A DNA stretch of 64,000 nt from Aculops lycopersici (taxonomy: Eukaryota > Arthropoda > Arachnida > Trombidiformes > Eriophyidae). Positions 44,879-53,526 of the stretch are shown piece after piece. Every line of letters begins with the position of its first letter. The stretch's first letter is position 1. A model generated the notes under the pieces. It searched no databases. It saw nothing but the letters and a program-made list of their open reading frames with translations, and was not told the origin of the DNA. Location: NCBI GenBank assembly GCA_015350385.1, contig WNKI01000003.1:974592-1038591 (forward strand), read 5' to 3'. A program made the position numbers and the translations under genes.

Positions 44879-46243
44879 TCAGCGTTTTATTTTGAACTCT
44901 GGATGGTTCAGTTTTTGTAACTTCATCGACTTCATTCTGATTGATTCACTTATATCCCTACCAATGGGACAAGTTGCTTGCCTATCGAGGAGATCCATTT
45001 GACTTGAGTCCACAATCACTGATTGGTGGATATCACAGTTTAAATTCGTCTGATTGCTAGAATAATGTTGATCACCTCGATCCAGGTAATCCTGGTACTT
45101 GAGCATTCCATTCCAAGCTATCATTAAACCATTGTCGGAACACAGAGCCTTTGAGGGAGCAAATACACGATTATTTGTCTCGAATCCTTTCTCACATGCC
45201 AGTCTAATTCCATCCACAAGGTACTTATTGGCAGCCACTCCACCAGAAACAACGACATCAATGCAACTGTCGTCCTCTTCGACCAATTTTCTCAATTCAA
45301 ATCCTAAATGACTAGTATCACCATCACTTGCAAACACTGCTTCATTCTCATACTTCCAAAACATTCTATAATACATAATTGCTCGTTGAAGTCTCTTTGC
45401 TATTTGTATGAGCATAACCCTTTGAAGCGAGGCACAAACATGTCCAAGTTCCTGCTGCAGGACATCACGATCCCCTCGAGCCCATAGGGTGTCTATTACG
45501 GGTACAAATTTATCGAACATGCTACGATATGCAGAGAAACTGAAAGTACAATCTTGATGTTGAGCCATTGGGTAGTTACCATCTGAGCTAGCAAAATACT
45601 TGAATCGATCGGCGTCCTCGCGTCGAGAAAGCAACTCGATGGCAGCCCCGCCGCTTATTCTATCAAATGGCGGACCAAGATTTCTTAACTTGAGTCGGCG
45701 AGCAATCTTGTCCAAAACATCACCTGGCGCATCATCACGTGATTCGCCGAGCAATTCAAACTCGTTGTAACGTTTTGCGATCGATAGTAAGCAATGGCCG
45801 CCACTTACAAGGAGGGCCATAAATGGAAACTTGATTGAACGATTCTCAAGTAGAGGCATGAGGGCATGAGCTTGCATGTGATGTATGGGTATCAGTGGTT
45901 TTGAGTACTTCTTTACCAATCTCTTGGCATAGTTCAACCCAACTTTTAAGGAAAAATCTAGCCCTGGTCGGGTGGTCACTGCAATGGCGTCGATATCGCT
46001 AGCTATGGACTGGAGTTTGGACTCCTGAAATGCTTTGTTTGCAACTTTGTCGATATTCATTAGGTGAAATTCCTTTGCAATAACTGGAATGATTCCGCCC
46101 AAAGTTAGATGCTCTTTCAACGGAGAATGAATGCAATTGCTTAGTATCTTCCCATTTCGACCCACGATAGCCACTCCAGTATCATCGCAACTACTTTCGA
46201 TTCCTAGCACGTGTGGTGAAGTGCATAAGTGTGACGATGACAT
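44879..46243 (-). CDS. OSGEPL1: tRNA N6-adenosine threonylcarbamoyltransferase, mitochondrial type (OSGEPL1/Qri7)
   Basis: 454 residues from the ATG at 46243; the frame continues upstream to 46291 but only with a TTG. Family motifs run in order: VLGIESSCDDTGVAIV at the N-terminus, the metal-binding HHMQAHAL (His122 and His126), LLVSGGHCLL, DKIARRL, SFSAYRS and VVSGGVAANKYL. The enzyme transfers the threonylcarbamoyl group to A37 of ANN-decoding tRNAs, here expected in mitochondria. The sequence fits OSGEPL1 better than the cytosolic KEOPS subunit OSGEP. No clear mitochondrial presequence is visible: only about ten residues precede the conserved start, so targeting may rest on an unseen upstream exon or an internal signal. 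A C-terminal extension of about 60 residues has no obvious counterpart. Confidence 0.9.
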   Translation of the reverse strand: MSSSHLCTSPHVLGIESSCDDTGVAIVGRNGKILSNCIHSPLKEHLTLGGIIPVIAKEFHLMNIDKVANKAFQESKLQSIASDIDAIAVTTRPGLDFSLKVGLNYAKRLVKKYSKPLIPIHHMQAHALMPLLENRSIKFPFMALLVSGGHCLLSIAKRYNEFELLGESRDDAPGDVLDKIARRLKLRNLGPPFDRISGGAAIELLSRREDADRFKYFASSDGNYPMAQHQDCTFSFSAYRSMFDKFVPVIDTLWARGDRDVLQQELGHVCASLQRVMLIQIAKRLQRAIMYYRMFWKYENEAVFASDGDTSHLGFELRKLVEEDDSCIDVVVSGGVAANKYLVDGIRLACEKGFETNNRVFAPSKALCSDNGLMIAWNGMLKYQDYLDRGDQHYSSNQTNLNCDIHQSVIVDSSQMDLLDRQATCPIGRDISESIRMKSMKLQKLNHPEFKIKR

Positions 46244-46682
46244 TATGGCTAGCCATATATGATCATTCTTACATACTGTTGACCTGGACAATCGCCAGGT
46301 AATAATGGCTGGTTTGAAGTATCCAGTTTTTAATAAATAACTGAGAAATTCTATTTGACTCGGAGAATGTGTCCACTACAAATCTGTATGGGCGTTCGAA
46401 TGTATTTTTCCACAACAATGTGCATCGAAATTCGCGTTGAATAGTCGAGGTTTTTGTGCGCCAACTCTAGCGAATGAGGAGCAACTTTTTGCAATGCAGC
46501 TAAAGAAGCAAACGAATCCTCAAGACCAAAGTTTCAATTTCTCTCCGACTTAATTCGACTTAGAAGTGGAGAGCCTACAAAGTTGGTTTTTTATCATTTG
46601 CTTCCAAATGATCAGAGCAACTAGTAGATGACTGAATGATTGACTCACACCTTATTTGCATCCATAGGCCAACAAATTCATC
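46244..46682. promoter_or_regulatory. Divergent promoter region, OSGEPL1 (-) and DNTTIP1-like (+)
   Basis: 439 bp between head-to-head start codons. It includes TTTTTGTGCGCC near 46450, an imperfect E2F-like sequence. No TATA box seen. Confidence 0.45.
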
Positions 46683-47015
46683 ATGTCAAATACAAAATTG
46701 TGTCCTAATGGTCCCATAAGCTCGACGCCTCTAAGCTTAGACCATAATGTCTCCACACCCAAACCCAAGAGACGAGGCGCTGCCAAGTCCACCTCAAAGT
46801 CAGTCAACAAGTTAAGAGAGGCCTTGCAGCCATCTATCAATGAGGAAATTGATGCTGTAGTGCAAAAGTACATAACCCTTTATATTAGACCAGGAGTTGA
46901 TAACATAGAGTACAACCAAAAGATTGGTTGTATTCCGGTTAGTGGTATCCCACCCGAGAAATACATCAAGACTATATGCAAGCAAATCTTAGAGGAAGCA
47001 AAGAAAATGTATTAG
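46683..47015 (+). CDS. DNTTIP1: Short DNTTIP1/TdIF1-like protein (dimerisation domain only)
   Basis: 110 residues, one exon. Residues 44-110 match the N-terminal dimerisation region of DNTTIP1: LQPSINEEI is followed by a helix QKYITLY and a final helix CKQILEEAKKMY, the counterpart of CLEQAKLLF in the human protein. Upstream is a basic patch KPKRRGAAKSTSKS that may be a nuclear signal. In vertebrates DNTTIP1 joins HDAC1/2 and MIDEAS in the mitotic deacetylase complex, and this domain dimerises and bridges the HDAC. The vertebrate protein is about 330 residues and has a C-terminal DNA/nucleosome-binding domain. Here the frame stops right after the dimerisation domain, and only 182 bp separate it from the convergent CDC23 gene, so the C-terminal part is absent at this locus. 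Confidence 0.72.
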   Translation: MSNTKLCPNGPISSTPLSLDHNVSTPKPKRRGAAKSTSKSVNKLREALQPSINEEIDAVVQKYITLYIRPGVDNIEYNQKIGCIPVSGIPPEKYIKTICKQILEEAKKMY

Positions 47016-47197
47016 TTAAAATGAGAATCAATTAGATGTACTGATAATTAACCTATTATCTAGAGTTGATCATGAACTACTACAACAGCAACAAGTATTT
47101 AATGGCATCATCGTGTATAATATGACAGACGGATGGATGATCATGATAATGGTTTGATGTGACAAATGGTCATTCTTGGACTCTACGCCCCCGAACA

Positions 47198-48622
47198 CTA
47201 AATGCGCATTGAATCACTATCATTCAATCTGGATGCATTAAATCTATCAACATCCGGACCGCCACGCTTTTTACATATCATTGCCTCCTTGATGGAACCC
47301 ATCTTCTCAAAGACAGTTCCCAATGCCATATACATAATACTATCATTGGGCCTATACTTTCCAACCTGAGAGTAATAATAGATACACTCTTGTAAGTTGC
47401 GAATATTACTATTTGGTGCATTAGCTTTAGTTTCGGATGTATTACCTAAGCCCAACCAAGCTCTACAATCCCGTTTGTTAATTGATATAGCAAATCTGTA
47501 TGCTTGCAATGCCTTCTCATAATTCTTCATCTCTAAATATTCATGTCCAATTAAAGTCCATGAATCCAGGTGATCTGGATTCAATCTTAATGCACGATTA
47601 AAGTAAATTACTGCCTTGCCATGTTGCTCTCTAGCACTAAATGAGTTAGCAATAGACAAGTTAGCCTCGGTCGTGAATGGGTCAATCTGCTCTACTTCAT
47701 AGGCCAACTTGGACAAACCCTCAACGTACTTCCGCACGTACAACAGGTTGCTATATAAATCCATAGAATCGACCCTATAAGGGTCGTCCTTTCTAATGAC
47801 ATTGAACAATTCCATTGCTGCCTTATATTTCCCTGTTGAGTAACCATAAGATCGAGCATTTTGTGTCTTCATGAAATGCGAGTCTTTGAAGTGTTTGTCC
47901 AGTATATTGAGAGTATCTTTCTTACTTAACATGGTCCAAGGTTCATCAATGCCCATGTCGAGCTTTTGTCGCATTTGGGTATAGAAGAATACCTTGAATA
48001 TATGATTTGGAAGTGATAAAGCATTGAGTTGATCGTCCTTGTCAATTAAAGTAGACAACAAGTGCCAAGCTGACCAATTTTGTGGACTTGCATTGATTGA
48101 ATCCACCAAAACAGTTACGGCCCATTTTTGAAGCTTGAGTTTAAAAAGAACTAACGCATAAACATAAAGCAACCAGCCGTCGGGTGGCACTCTATCGATA
48201 GATCTTTCCAGAGAGTCTCTTAACTCGTTGAATTTTATCAATGCCTTCTTAGGTAAGTTGAGGCTAACATCACTCATGAGATCAATACGTTTCTTCTCGG
48301 CCGCTTTGTATCTGGAAAAGTAATGCAGGAATCGAGTTTGATCATCATCCTGATGGTTACGGCTTATGTGAGCAGCTCTATCATATTCATGCAATTCAAA
48401 GCAAGACTTGGCGTATTCTAGTTCTGGGCAAAAGTTTGAGTTTATATCATTGAGATCTTTCTCCAATTTTGTCAACAACTTCTCCTCGCCATCCTCAGGC
48501 AAGGAAAATAATAAATCTTCAACAAATTCGCAAGCTTTTCTCAGGCATCTTTGCTCGGACAAAATACACGCTGTCCATAGTTCTGTTCTTATCTTGTTTA
48601 TGCTATACTTGTTGAGATCCAT
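47198..48622 (-). CDS. CDC23: Anaphase-promoting complex subunit 8 (CDC23), C-terminally short
   Basis: 474 residues, one exon (human 597). Tetratricopeptide repeats cover most of the protein. Conserved blocks include HEYDRAAHISR, DPYRVDSMDLYSNLLYVRK, SAREQHGKAVIYFNRALRLNP, IGHEYLEMKNYEKALQAYRFAI and INKRDCRAWLGLG. CDC23 is a scaffold TPR subunit of the APC/C ubiquitin ligase, which drives anaphase and mitotic exit. The sequence ends soon after the YRPNDSIMYMALG repeat with an unrelated tail ending NDSDSMRI, so the last two to three TPR motifs and the C-terminal tail (about 110-150 residues) are missing. An insertion (KANAPNSNIRNLQE) interrupts the preceding repeat. The upstream region holds two E2F-like sites and is shared with RNF146. 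Confidence 0.9.
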   Translation of the reverse strand: MDLNKYSINKIRTELWTACILSEQRCLRKACEFVEDLLFSLPEDGEEKLLTKLEKDLNDINSNFCPELEYAKSCFELHEYDRAAHISRNHQDDDQTRFLHYFSRYKAAEKKRIDLMSDVSLNLPKKALIKFNELRDSLERSIDRVPPDGWLLYVYALVLFKLKLQKWAVTVLVDSINASPQNWSAWHLLSTLIDKDDQLNALSLPNHIFKVFFYTQMRQKLDMGIDEPWTMLSKKDTLNILDKHFKDSHFMKTQNARSYGYSTGKYKAAMELFNVIRKDDPYRVDSMDLYSNLLYVRKYVEGLSKLAYEVEQIDPFTTEANLSIANSFSAREQHGKAVIYFNRALRLNPDHLDSWTLIGHEYLEMKNYEKALQAYRFAISINKRDCRAWLGLGNTSETKANAPNSNIRNLQECIYYYSQVGKYRPNDSIMYMALGTVFEKMGSIKEAMICKKRGGPDVDRFNASRLNDSDSMRI

Positions 48623-48688
48623 TTGGTTTAATTGAATCTAATCAGACGAGATAACTAATGATCTTAGTCTGATAGGAATATGGAGTAG

Positions 48689-48698
48689 GCGCGCAAAA
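48689..48698 (-). promoter_or_regulatory. E2F-like site upstream of CDC23
   Basis: TTTTGCGCGC on the minus strand matches the E2F core TTTSSCGC, about 70 bp upstream of the CDC23 ATG. APC/C genes are plausible cell-cycle targets; binding is not shown. Confidence 0.4.
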
Positions 48699-48763
48699 TA
48701 TAAACAAAAACACGTTGTCTTCTCAATTCGCGAGCAACTCACCCTGCTCACTTGGAAAGTTCA

Positions 48764-48773
48764 TTTTTGCGCG
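48764..48773 (+). promoter_or_regulatory. Second E2F-like site in the CDC23/RNF146 divergent promoter
   Basis: TTTTTGCGCG on the plus strand, 75 bp from the first site and 110 bp upstream of the RNF146 ATG. Confidence 0.35.
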
Positions 48774-48881
48774 TGCTTACGATGAAAAGCTGAAGCAGGG
48801 AAATTTCAAATCAATGAACCATCCACCTTTCTTATTGATCTCGAAAGGCTTGTTTTTGGGTGAAAATATCAAGTATCAAAG

Positions 48882-49451
48882 ATGGAACCTATGGAGCAGG
48901 ATAGTATACAACCACCTGTAGATGGTCCGCAAACTTGCGGTATTTGCCTCGCGCCACCGAGAAACGCTATTGAACTTCCATGTAGCCACACTTTCTGCTT
49001 CCTATGTGTCAAGGGAACTTTAGAGACTACAGGTAAATGCGCTTTATGCCGTTGGGAAATCCCACTAAGTTTCAACTTTATTGAACACGACATTTTAGGC
49101 AATGTCCACTTGCCCAAGTCTAGTGATGGCAACTATTGGTTTTACAAGGGCTACCAAGGTTGGTGGCTCTACGATGGGGATACCACAACCGAATTAGAGA
49201 ACGCCTGGAATCGAGGTGACGAAACATTCAAGAAAGTGATCGCAGGTTCTACTTATATAATCGACTTTCGCGATATGACACAACGAAGAGAGGATGGCGA
49301 TGGAAACGGGCGTCAAGTTTGTCGAGCTCCGCTAGACTTCGACACGATACTTGGATTAGCGGGCATCAGAGGACACGATTTCGAAGGAATGTTGGAGATG
49401 ATGCGATTCCAAGATAACTTTAGGCAACCCGGACAGCATATCTCAATCTGA
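48882..49451 (+). CDS. RNF146: RNF146/Iduna-like E3 ubiquitin ligase (RING + WWE)
   Basis: 189 residues. A C3HC4 RING uses Cys19, Cys22, Cys34, His36, Cys39, Cys42, Cys53 and Cys56 (CGICLAPPRNAIELPCSHTF). A WWE domain spans about residues 84-135, with WFYKGYQGWWLYD, ELENAWNRG and the closing IIDFRDMTQRRED. RNF146 reads iso-ADP-ribose through WWE and ubiquitinates PARsylated proteins such as axin, downstream of tankyrase. The protein is about half the human length. The long C-terminal tail that carries tankyrase-binding motifs in vertebrates is absent, replaced by about 40 residues. The 259-bp upstream gap is shared with CDC23, and the 3' end converges on PPP4C with 151 bp between stops. Confidence 0.92.
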   Translation: MEPMEQDSIQPPVDGPQTCGICLAPPRNAIELPCSHTFCFLCVKGTLETTGKCALCRWEIPLSFNFIEHDILGNVHLPKSSDGNYWFYKGYQGWWLYDGDTTTELENAWNRGDETFKKVIAGSTYIIDFRDMTQRREDGDGNGRQVCRAPLDFDTILGLAGIRGHDFEGMLEMMRFQDNFRQPGQHISI

Positions 49452-49602
49452 TTTGATCTCAACTGAGTTGAGAAATGAAAAATAACTGCCGCCAGTAGAG
49501 TTCTTACTCTAAGGACACGCACTAATTAAAAGAAGACGCAACCACTAACTAGTTATAAACAGTTATATTCTCCACTTTTTAATCTTGTCTTGACAAATGA
49601 CA

Positions 49603-50523
49603 CTAGAGAAAGTACTCTGGTTGGGGCTTCTTGGAGGGTATTCCTCTTGTCTCCTGTGACGCTGCATCAAATATTGAGAAGTCTCTCTTTAGATACTCGT
49701 TCAAATGTAAAATGGCAGCTACATTTCCACAACGATAACAATAATTTGGTGCAGACCAGACAGTGAGCACCGTTTCGTCAAAGTGCCATTTATAACCTTC
49801 CATAACAAGCTGATGGGCTCTACAAATCATGTCGAGATTATTTGTTTGATTGAAAGCTGTAACCACATCGCTGCCAAACAGGAAGCCAGCTCCTCGGGGA
49901 CTTGTGTTCCAGCCGGTTGTTGAATCTTCAGGATCTGACCATAGTAAATCGCACATGGGTCCGTCATGGGGCACTTCTTGTTTCCTATCAATAACTCTAA
50001 TTTGGTCTAGCTTCTCTATGGATGGCGAGAGTCCACCATGAACGCAAAAGATGCGACCATTTATAATGGCCGACAGGCTAAGGTAATCGAAAATTTCTGT
50101 GCAATATCTCCAAACTGTGATTGATCCATACTTTCTGATACATTCATCGTAGAAACCATAAACTTGAGTAATTTGTCTACTTTCGTGATTACCACGTATA
50201 AGAGTTATCCTATCGGGATATCTAACCTTCAAAGCTAATAGAAGTAAGAAAGTTTCAACTGAATAGAAGCCACGATCTACAAAATCGCCCATAAATAAGT
50301 AACTAGTTTCTGGAACATTGCCTCCAACTTTGAACAATTCCTTGAGGTCATAAAATTGTCCATGTATATCGCCACAAACTGTAACTGGAGCATCAACTCG
50401 TTGGACATTAGACTCTTCAATTAATATCTCCCTAGCCTTTGCACAAAGAGCCTTCACCTCGCTCTCGGTGATGGTCTCGCACCTTCGCAATTGTTCAATT
50501 TGTCTGTCTAAGTCTGAACTCAT
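49603..50523 (-). CDS. PPP4C: Serine/threonine-protein phosphatase 4 catalytic subunit
   Basis: 306 residues (human 307), one exon, close to the vertebrate protein over its whole length. The phosphoprotein-phosphatase metal motifs are intact: GDIHG (about 51-55), GDFVDRG (about 79-85) and RGNHE (about 111-115). The subtype is set by the N-terminus [14 protein letters not shown] and the segment [20 protein letters not shown], which fit PP4 rather than PP2A or PP6. The C-terminal YFL keeps the terminal Leu that is carboxymethylated in this group. PP4 acts in centrosome function, DNA repair and histone/H2AX dephosphorylation with R2/R3 regulatory subunits. Confidence 0.96.
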   Translation of the reverse strand: MSSDLDRQIEQLRRCETITESEVKALCAKAREILIEESNVQRVDAPVTVCGDIHGQFYDLKELFKVGGNVPETSYLFMGDFVDRGFYSVETFLLLLALKVRYPDRITLIRGNHESRQITQVYGFYDECIRKYGSITVWRYCTEIFDYLSLSAIINGRIFCVHGGLSPSIEKLDQIRVIDRKQEVPHDGPMCDLLWSDPEDSTTGWNTSPRGAGFLFGSDVVTAFNQTNNLDMICRAHQLVMEGYKWHFDETVLTVWSAPNYCYRCGNVAAILHLNEYLKRDFSIFDAASQETRGIPSKKPQPEYFL

Positions 50524-51835
50524 GCTTAATTTGTTGTGATGATGTTTCTTAAACAGTGGTGCTAGTTGAAATGGTCTGATGTGTTAGTGATTCACTATTC
50601 TTCTTAAACGTCAGGTTGCCTGTCACTTGATTCACTGTTTGGATGATGGAGCGGAGCGAGAAGTTTCAAAGTATTTGTTGCTTGCTCCTTCCTTCTTCCT
50701 CGTAATGGACGCAAGTTGCGATAGTTATGAGGCTTCCTACTAACTTCGTCAATGAATAACGGACGATCTTGCTTGATTCTTTGCTTGATAGCCAATCACA
50801 TTTATATTCTTCAGAGGGAATGTGTCGAAATAAGACGACAATTACGATAAGAGACTATATAAAAAATTATGCAAAATCTGGATGTGTTGTGTTTCCATTT
50901 GAAGCAACACGAATCAAGACAGAAAACATTGGGAAAACATCTAAAAACCAATGGTAGCGATGACGGCGAGGAAGAAATTGGTAGCGGCAGTCGTAGAGTC
51001 ACGGCTCTTGGGTTCAGCTGCTCTCCTGGGTGGTGGCGGCTGCCTGCATCAGAAGCGGCAAAAATGCAAGGCGCCGAAACTAACACAGCTCGATTGCCAT
51101 TGAAAACTCCATGCGCTTCGACATTGTCGTCGTCGTCGTATGGCAAAACCCCCGAGTGCGCAAGATTTTAATGCAGCAGTTAAGCGTCACTATAGTGTCG
51201 AATGAACGCAATAACCCATAATCGCTTCCCGAACCACATGCAAAGATTAGCCGGGTTGGGCGCGCGTTGCACTTGTTAGCCTCTCAATAGCTTTGGATCC
51301 CTGTCGATGACTAATTGCCGCTTTGCCACCAAAAAACAATCGAACTGATGGACTGTGTTGTTGCTGTTGTTTTGATGAGACTGATCGTATTGGCAAACTA
51401 GCTACAATATTTCTACAAATCAACTGTTCGGATAAAGTGTTGAATTGCGCAACAGGAACTATGCAACAGCAGCTAAGATCTCCTCCTATGCTAAGACCAA
51501 AATATTATTATTTAGAAGGAAGTGGTGATGCAAATTTGGTATAGACACTAAATCCGTTGAGACTCGATAAATCTTATTGCTGGAGGACGGGGAAAGTGTG
51601 CAATATCTAGATCTAGAATAGATATAGAACTTCCTCCGAAGTTCGGACTCGATCCACGCACCATTTGCAGTTTCAAAGACGGTGCACGACATCGAAAAAT
51701 GGTGCGCTGCACCACCAAGAATCGATGCGACGACGCAGGCGGCGCACCACCACGAATGCCAATTTTGCCGCGAGGCGCTGAGGCCGAGCCAAGCGCCCGC
51801 CGGCCGGCGGCGTCAAGTTAACACAGACTCTCGAA

Positions 51836-51840
<5 letters not shown>

Positions 51841-51877
<37 letters not shown>
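51841..51877. repeat. (AG)18 microsatellite
   Basis: Thirty-seven bases of uninterrupted AG repeat, the longest microsatellite in the window. Confidence 0.97.
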
Positions 51878-51880
<3 letters not shown>

Positions 51881-52603
51881 TACAAGCTGTTGTCGGTAAT
51901 GTTGTTGTTGTTGAGTTCGCATTGGTGTTTTGTTGGCTGGCTCCTTTGTGCCGTGGTCGCCAATGGCAATTCGCAACTTGCGATGAGCCTCACGCATTTG
52001 GGCGAAGGCAACGGGCACAGCAACCGATTGCCGCTGGTGGTCGTTTGCCCATTCGAGTGGCTCATTGGTTGGATTGCAGAGCAGCACAAAGCCTGGCATT
52101 AGCGTTAGTGTCCACTGGGCCAAAGTTCGTGTTTAAGTCGCTGGCTATGCCGTGCACACAGCAGCAGCAGAGTTTTACTCGTCACTTCTTCTCCATCTCT
52201 GATCCTCTCCGCTGGCCGCTGGTCTCTTTCTGTTGTTGCTCGCAGGCTCGCACACAAACCCGAAGCATCAGCCTCCTTCCCTTCTCCGTCTCTCTCGCCA
52301 GGAGCAGCGACGGCAATGGTCGTGGCCGCCGCCGATTTGCACGCAGCTTACACAAGTTTGCAGTCGACTCGGCGTTGGCGGCGCTGCTGCTGCGCTGAGT
52401 TTCTATTCGCTGGCGGCCGAGCGTCGCACTTTCTGTGCGCCTTCTTCTTGTGGCAACTAGGGGGACAGCAGCCAGTAGCCAGCAACTATGCCGGACTAGC
52501 CGCGACGAATTCTGCTGCCCCCGCCGCTGCCAGCCAGTCTGTGTGCAGCGGTAGCGGTGGCGGCGGGCGCAGGCAGGCGGCAGGCAGACTTGCAAACAGG
52601 CTA

Positions 52604-52622
52604 CAGCAGCAGCAGCAGCAGC
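52604..52622. repeat. (CAG)6 tract
   Basis: Six CAG units outside any supported coding region. Confidence 0.9.
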
Positions 52623-53381
52623 AATGGCAGTAGCGAGAGGAGAGCCAATAAACCAACACACAGAAAGCGGAGAGAGAGATCAAGAAAAAGAAGAAGACTA
52701 GAGAAGTAGGTAACCAGTAAAAGACAAGAGGCAGCCGCGGCAGCAGTCAAAGCAGTAGCATTAACCTAGACCAATCATCATGTTATCATGGTGACGACAT
52801 CAGCTTAGTATTATCATTCTTATACCTATTATATTATGCAAGAACCTATTTGATTGATGGACCAGAAACAGACTCATTGAATTTCCACTTATTAACCTGG
52901 AAGCTGATTGCGCGATATTGTTATTCTCTCTCTCTGTGCGCGCAATTCTCTCTCAATATTTGAGTCGATTTGTAATAACTTAAACTTTGCTTCATTATAT
53001 ATTGATTCTCTTAAATTAAAAGAGAAAAAAGAAATTCTATCATTATTATCAGCATCATTGAGAACAGCATTAGCAGCAAACTAAACTCAATCTTCAACTC
53101 TAACTGACCATAGTATTATCATCTTATTGCCTACCCTTAACATCATCATAGGCATAAGCATCGAAATCAATCGATTCACTCACTTGGCATCATCTCAAAA
53201 CCACAAACACATAACTATATGAACTATTTTATGCAATTAATTATTTTATTTTCAACAAATCATTACCCTCAAACTTGGAAGTATCCATCTAAGATTGCAA
53301 ACATAGCACTAGTGCCGATACTACCTATTTCACTAGACAGATAGTTTCTGTTCGTCACTGGTGTCGAACTTTAGATTCTAT

Positions 53382-53389
53382 TATATAAG
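53382..53389 (+). promoter_or_regulatory. Candidate TATA box of RERE
   Basis: TATATAAG lies 145 bp upstream of the RERE ATG, giving an expected start near 53412 and a 5' UTR of about 115 nt. An in-frame TAA at 53506 closes the frame upstream of the ATG. Together these suggest the RERE gene is complete and intronless at its 5' end. Confidence 0.4.
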
Positions 53390-53526
53390 ACACGCAATCG
53401 ACCGCAGCACGCGCCACGCAAGTTTTGCGCAAGGAGACAAGGGACGACGAACAAAATTATCAACTCAACGATTTTTAGAGACTCACCTCAAAGGCCTGTT
53501 TAACATAACAACAGCGACTTGGAGCC

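Larger units (their letters stand above)
50524..53526. other. 3-kb non-coding region between PPP4C and RERE
   Basis: Divergent promoter space for PPP4C (left end) and RERE (right end). It holds a long AG microsatellite at 51841, a CAG tract at 52604, and AT-rich sequence from about 52800 to 53330. A 238-codon frame (51682-52398) runs through the AG repeat and looks like repeat-driven chance. No BAH-domain or other recognisable exon upstream of RERE is seen. Confidence 0.55.

Noticed and set aside
51682..52398. A 238-codon plus-strand reading frame
   Set aside because: It runs through the (AG)18 repeat as an RE-dipeptide run, has no homology or domain, and competing frames of similar length occur on the other strand.
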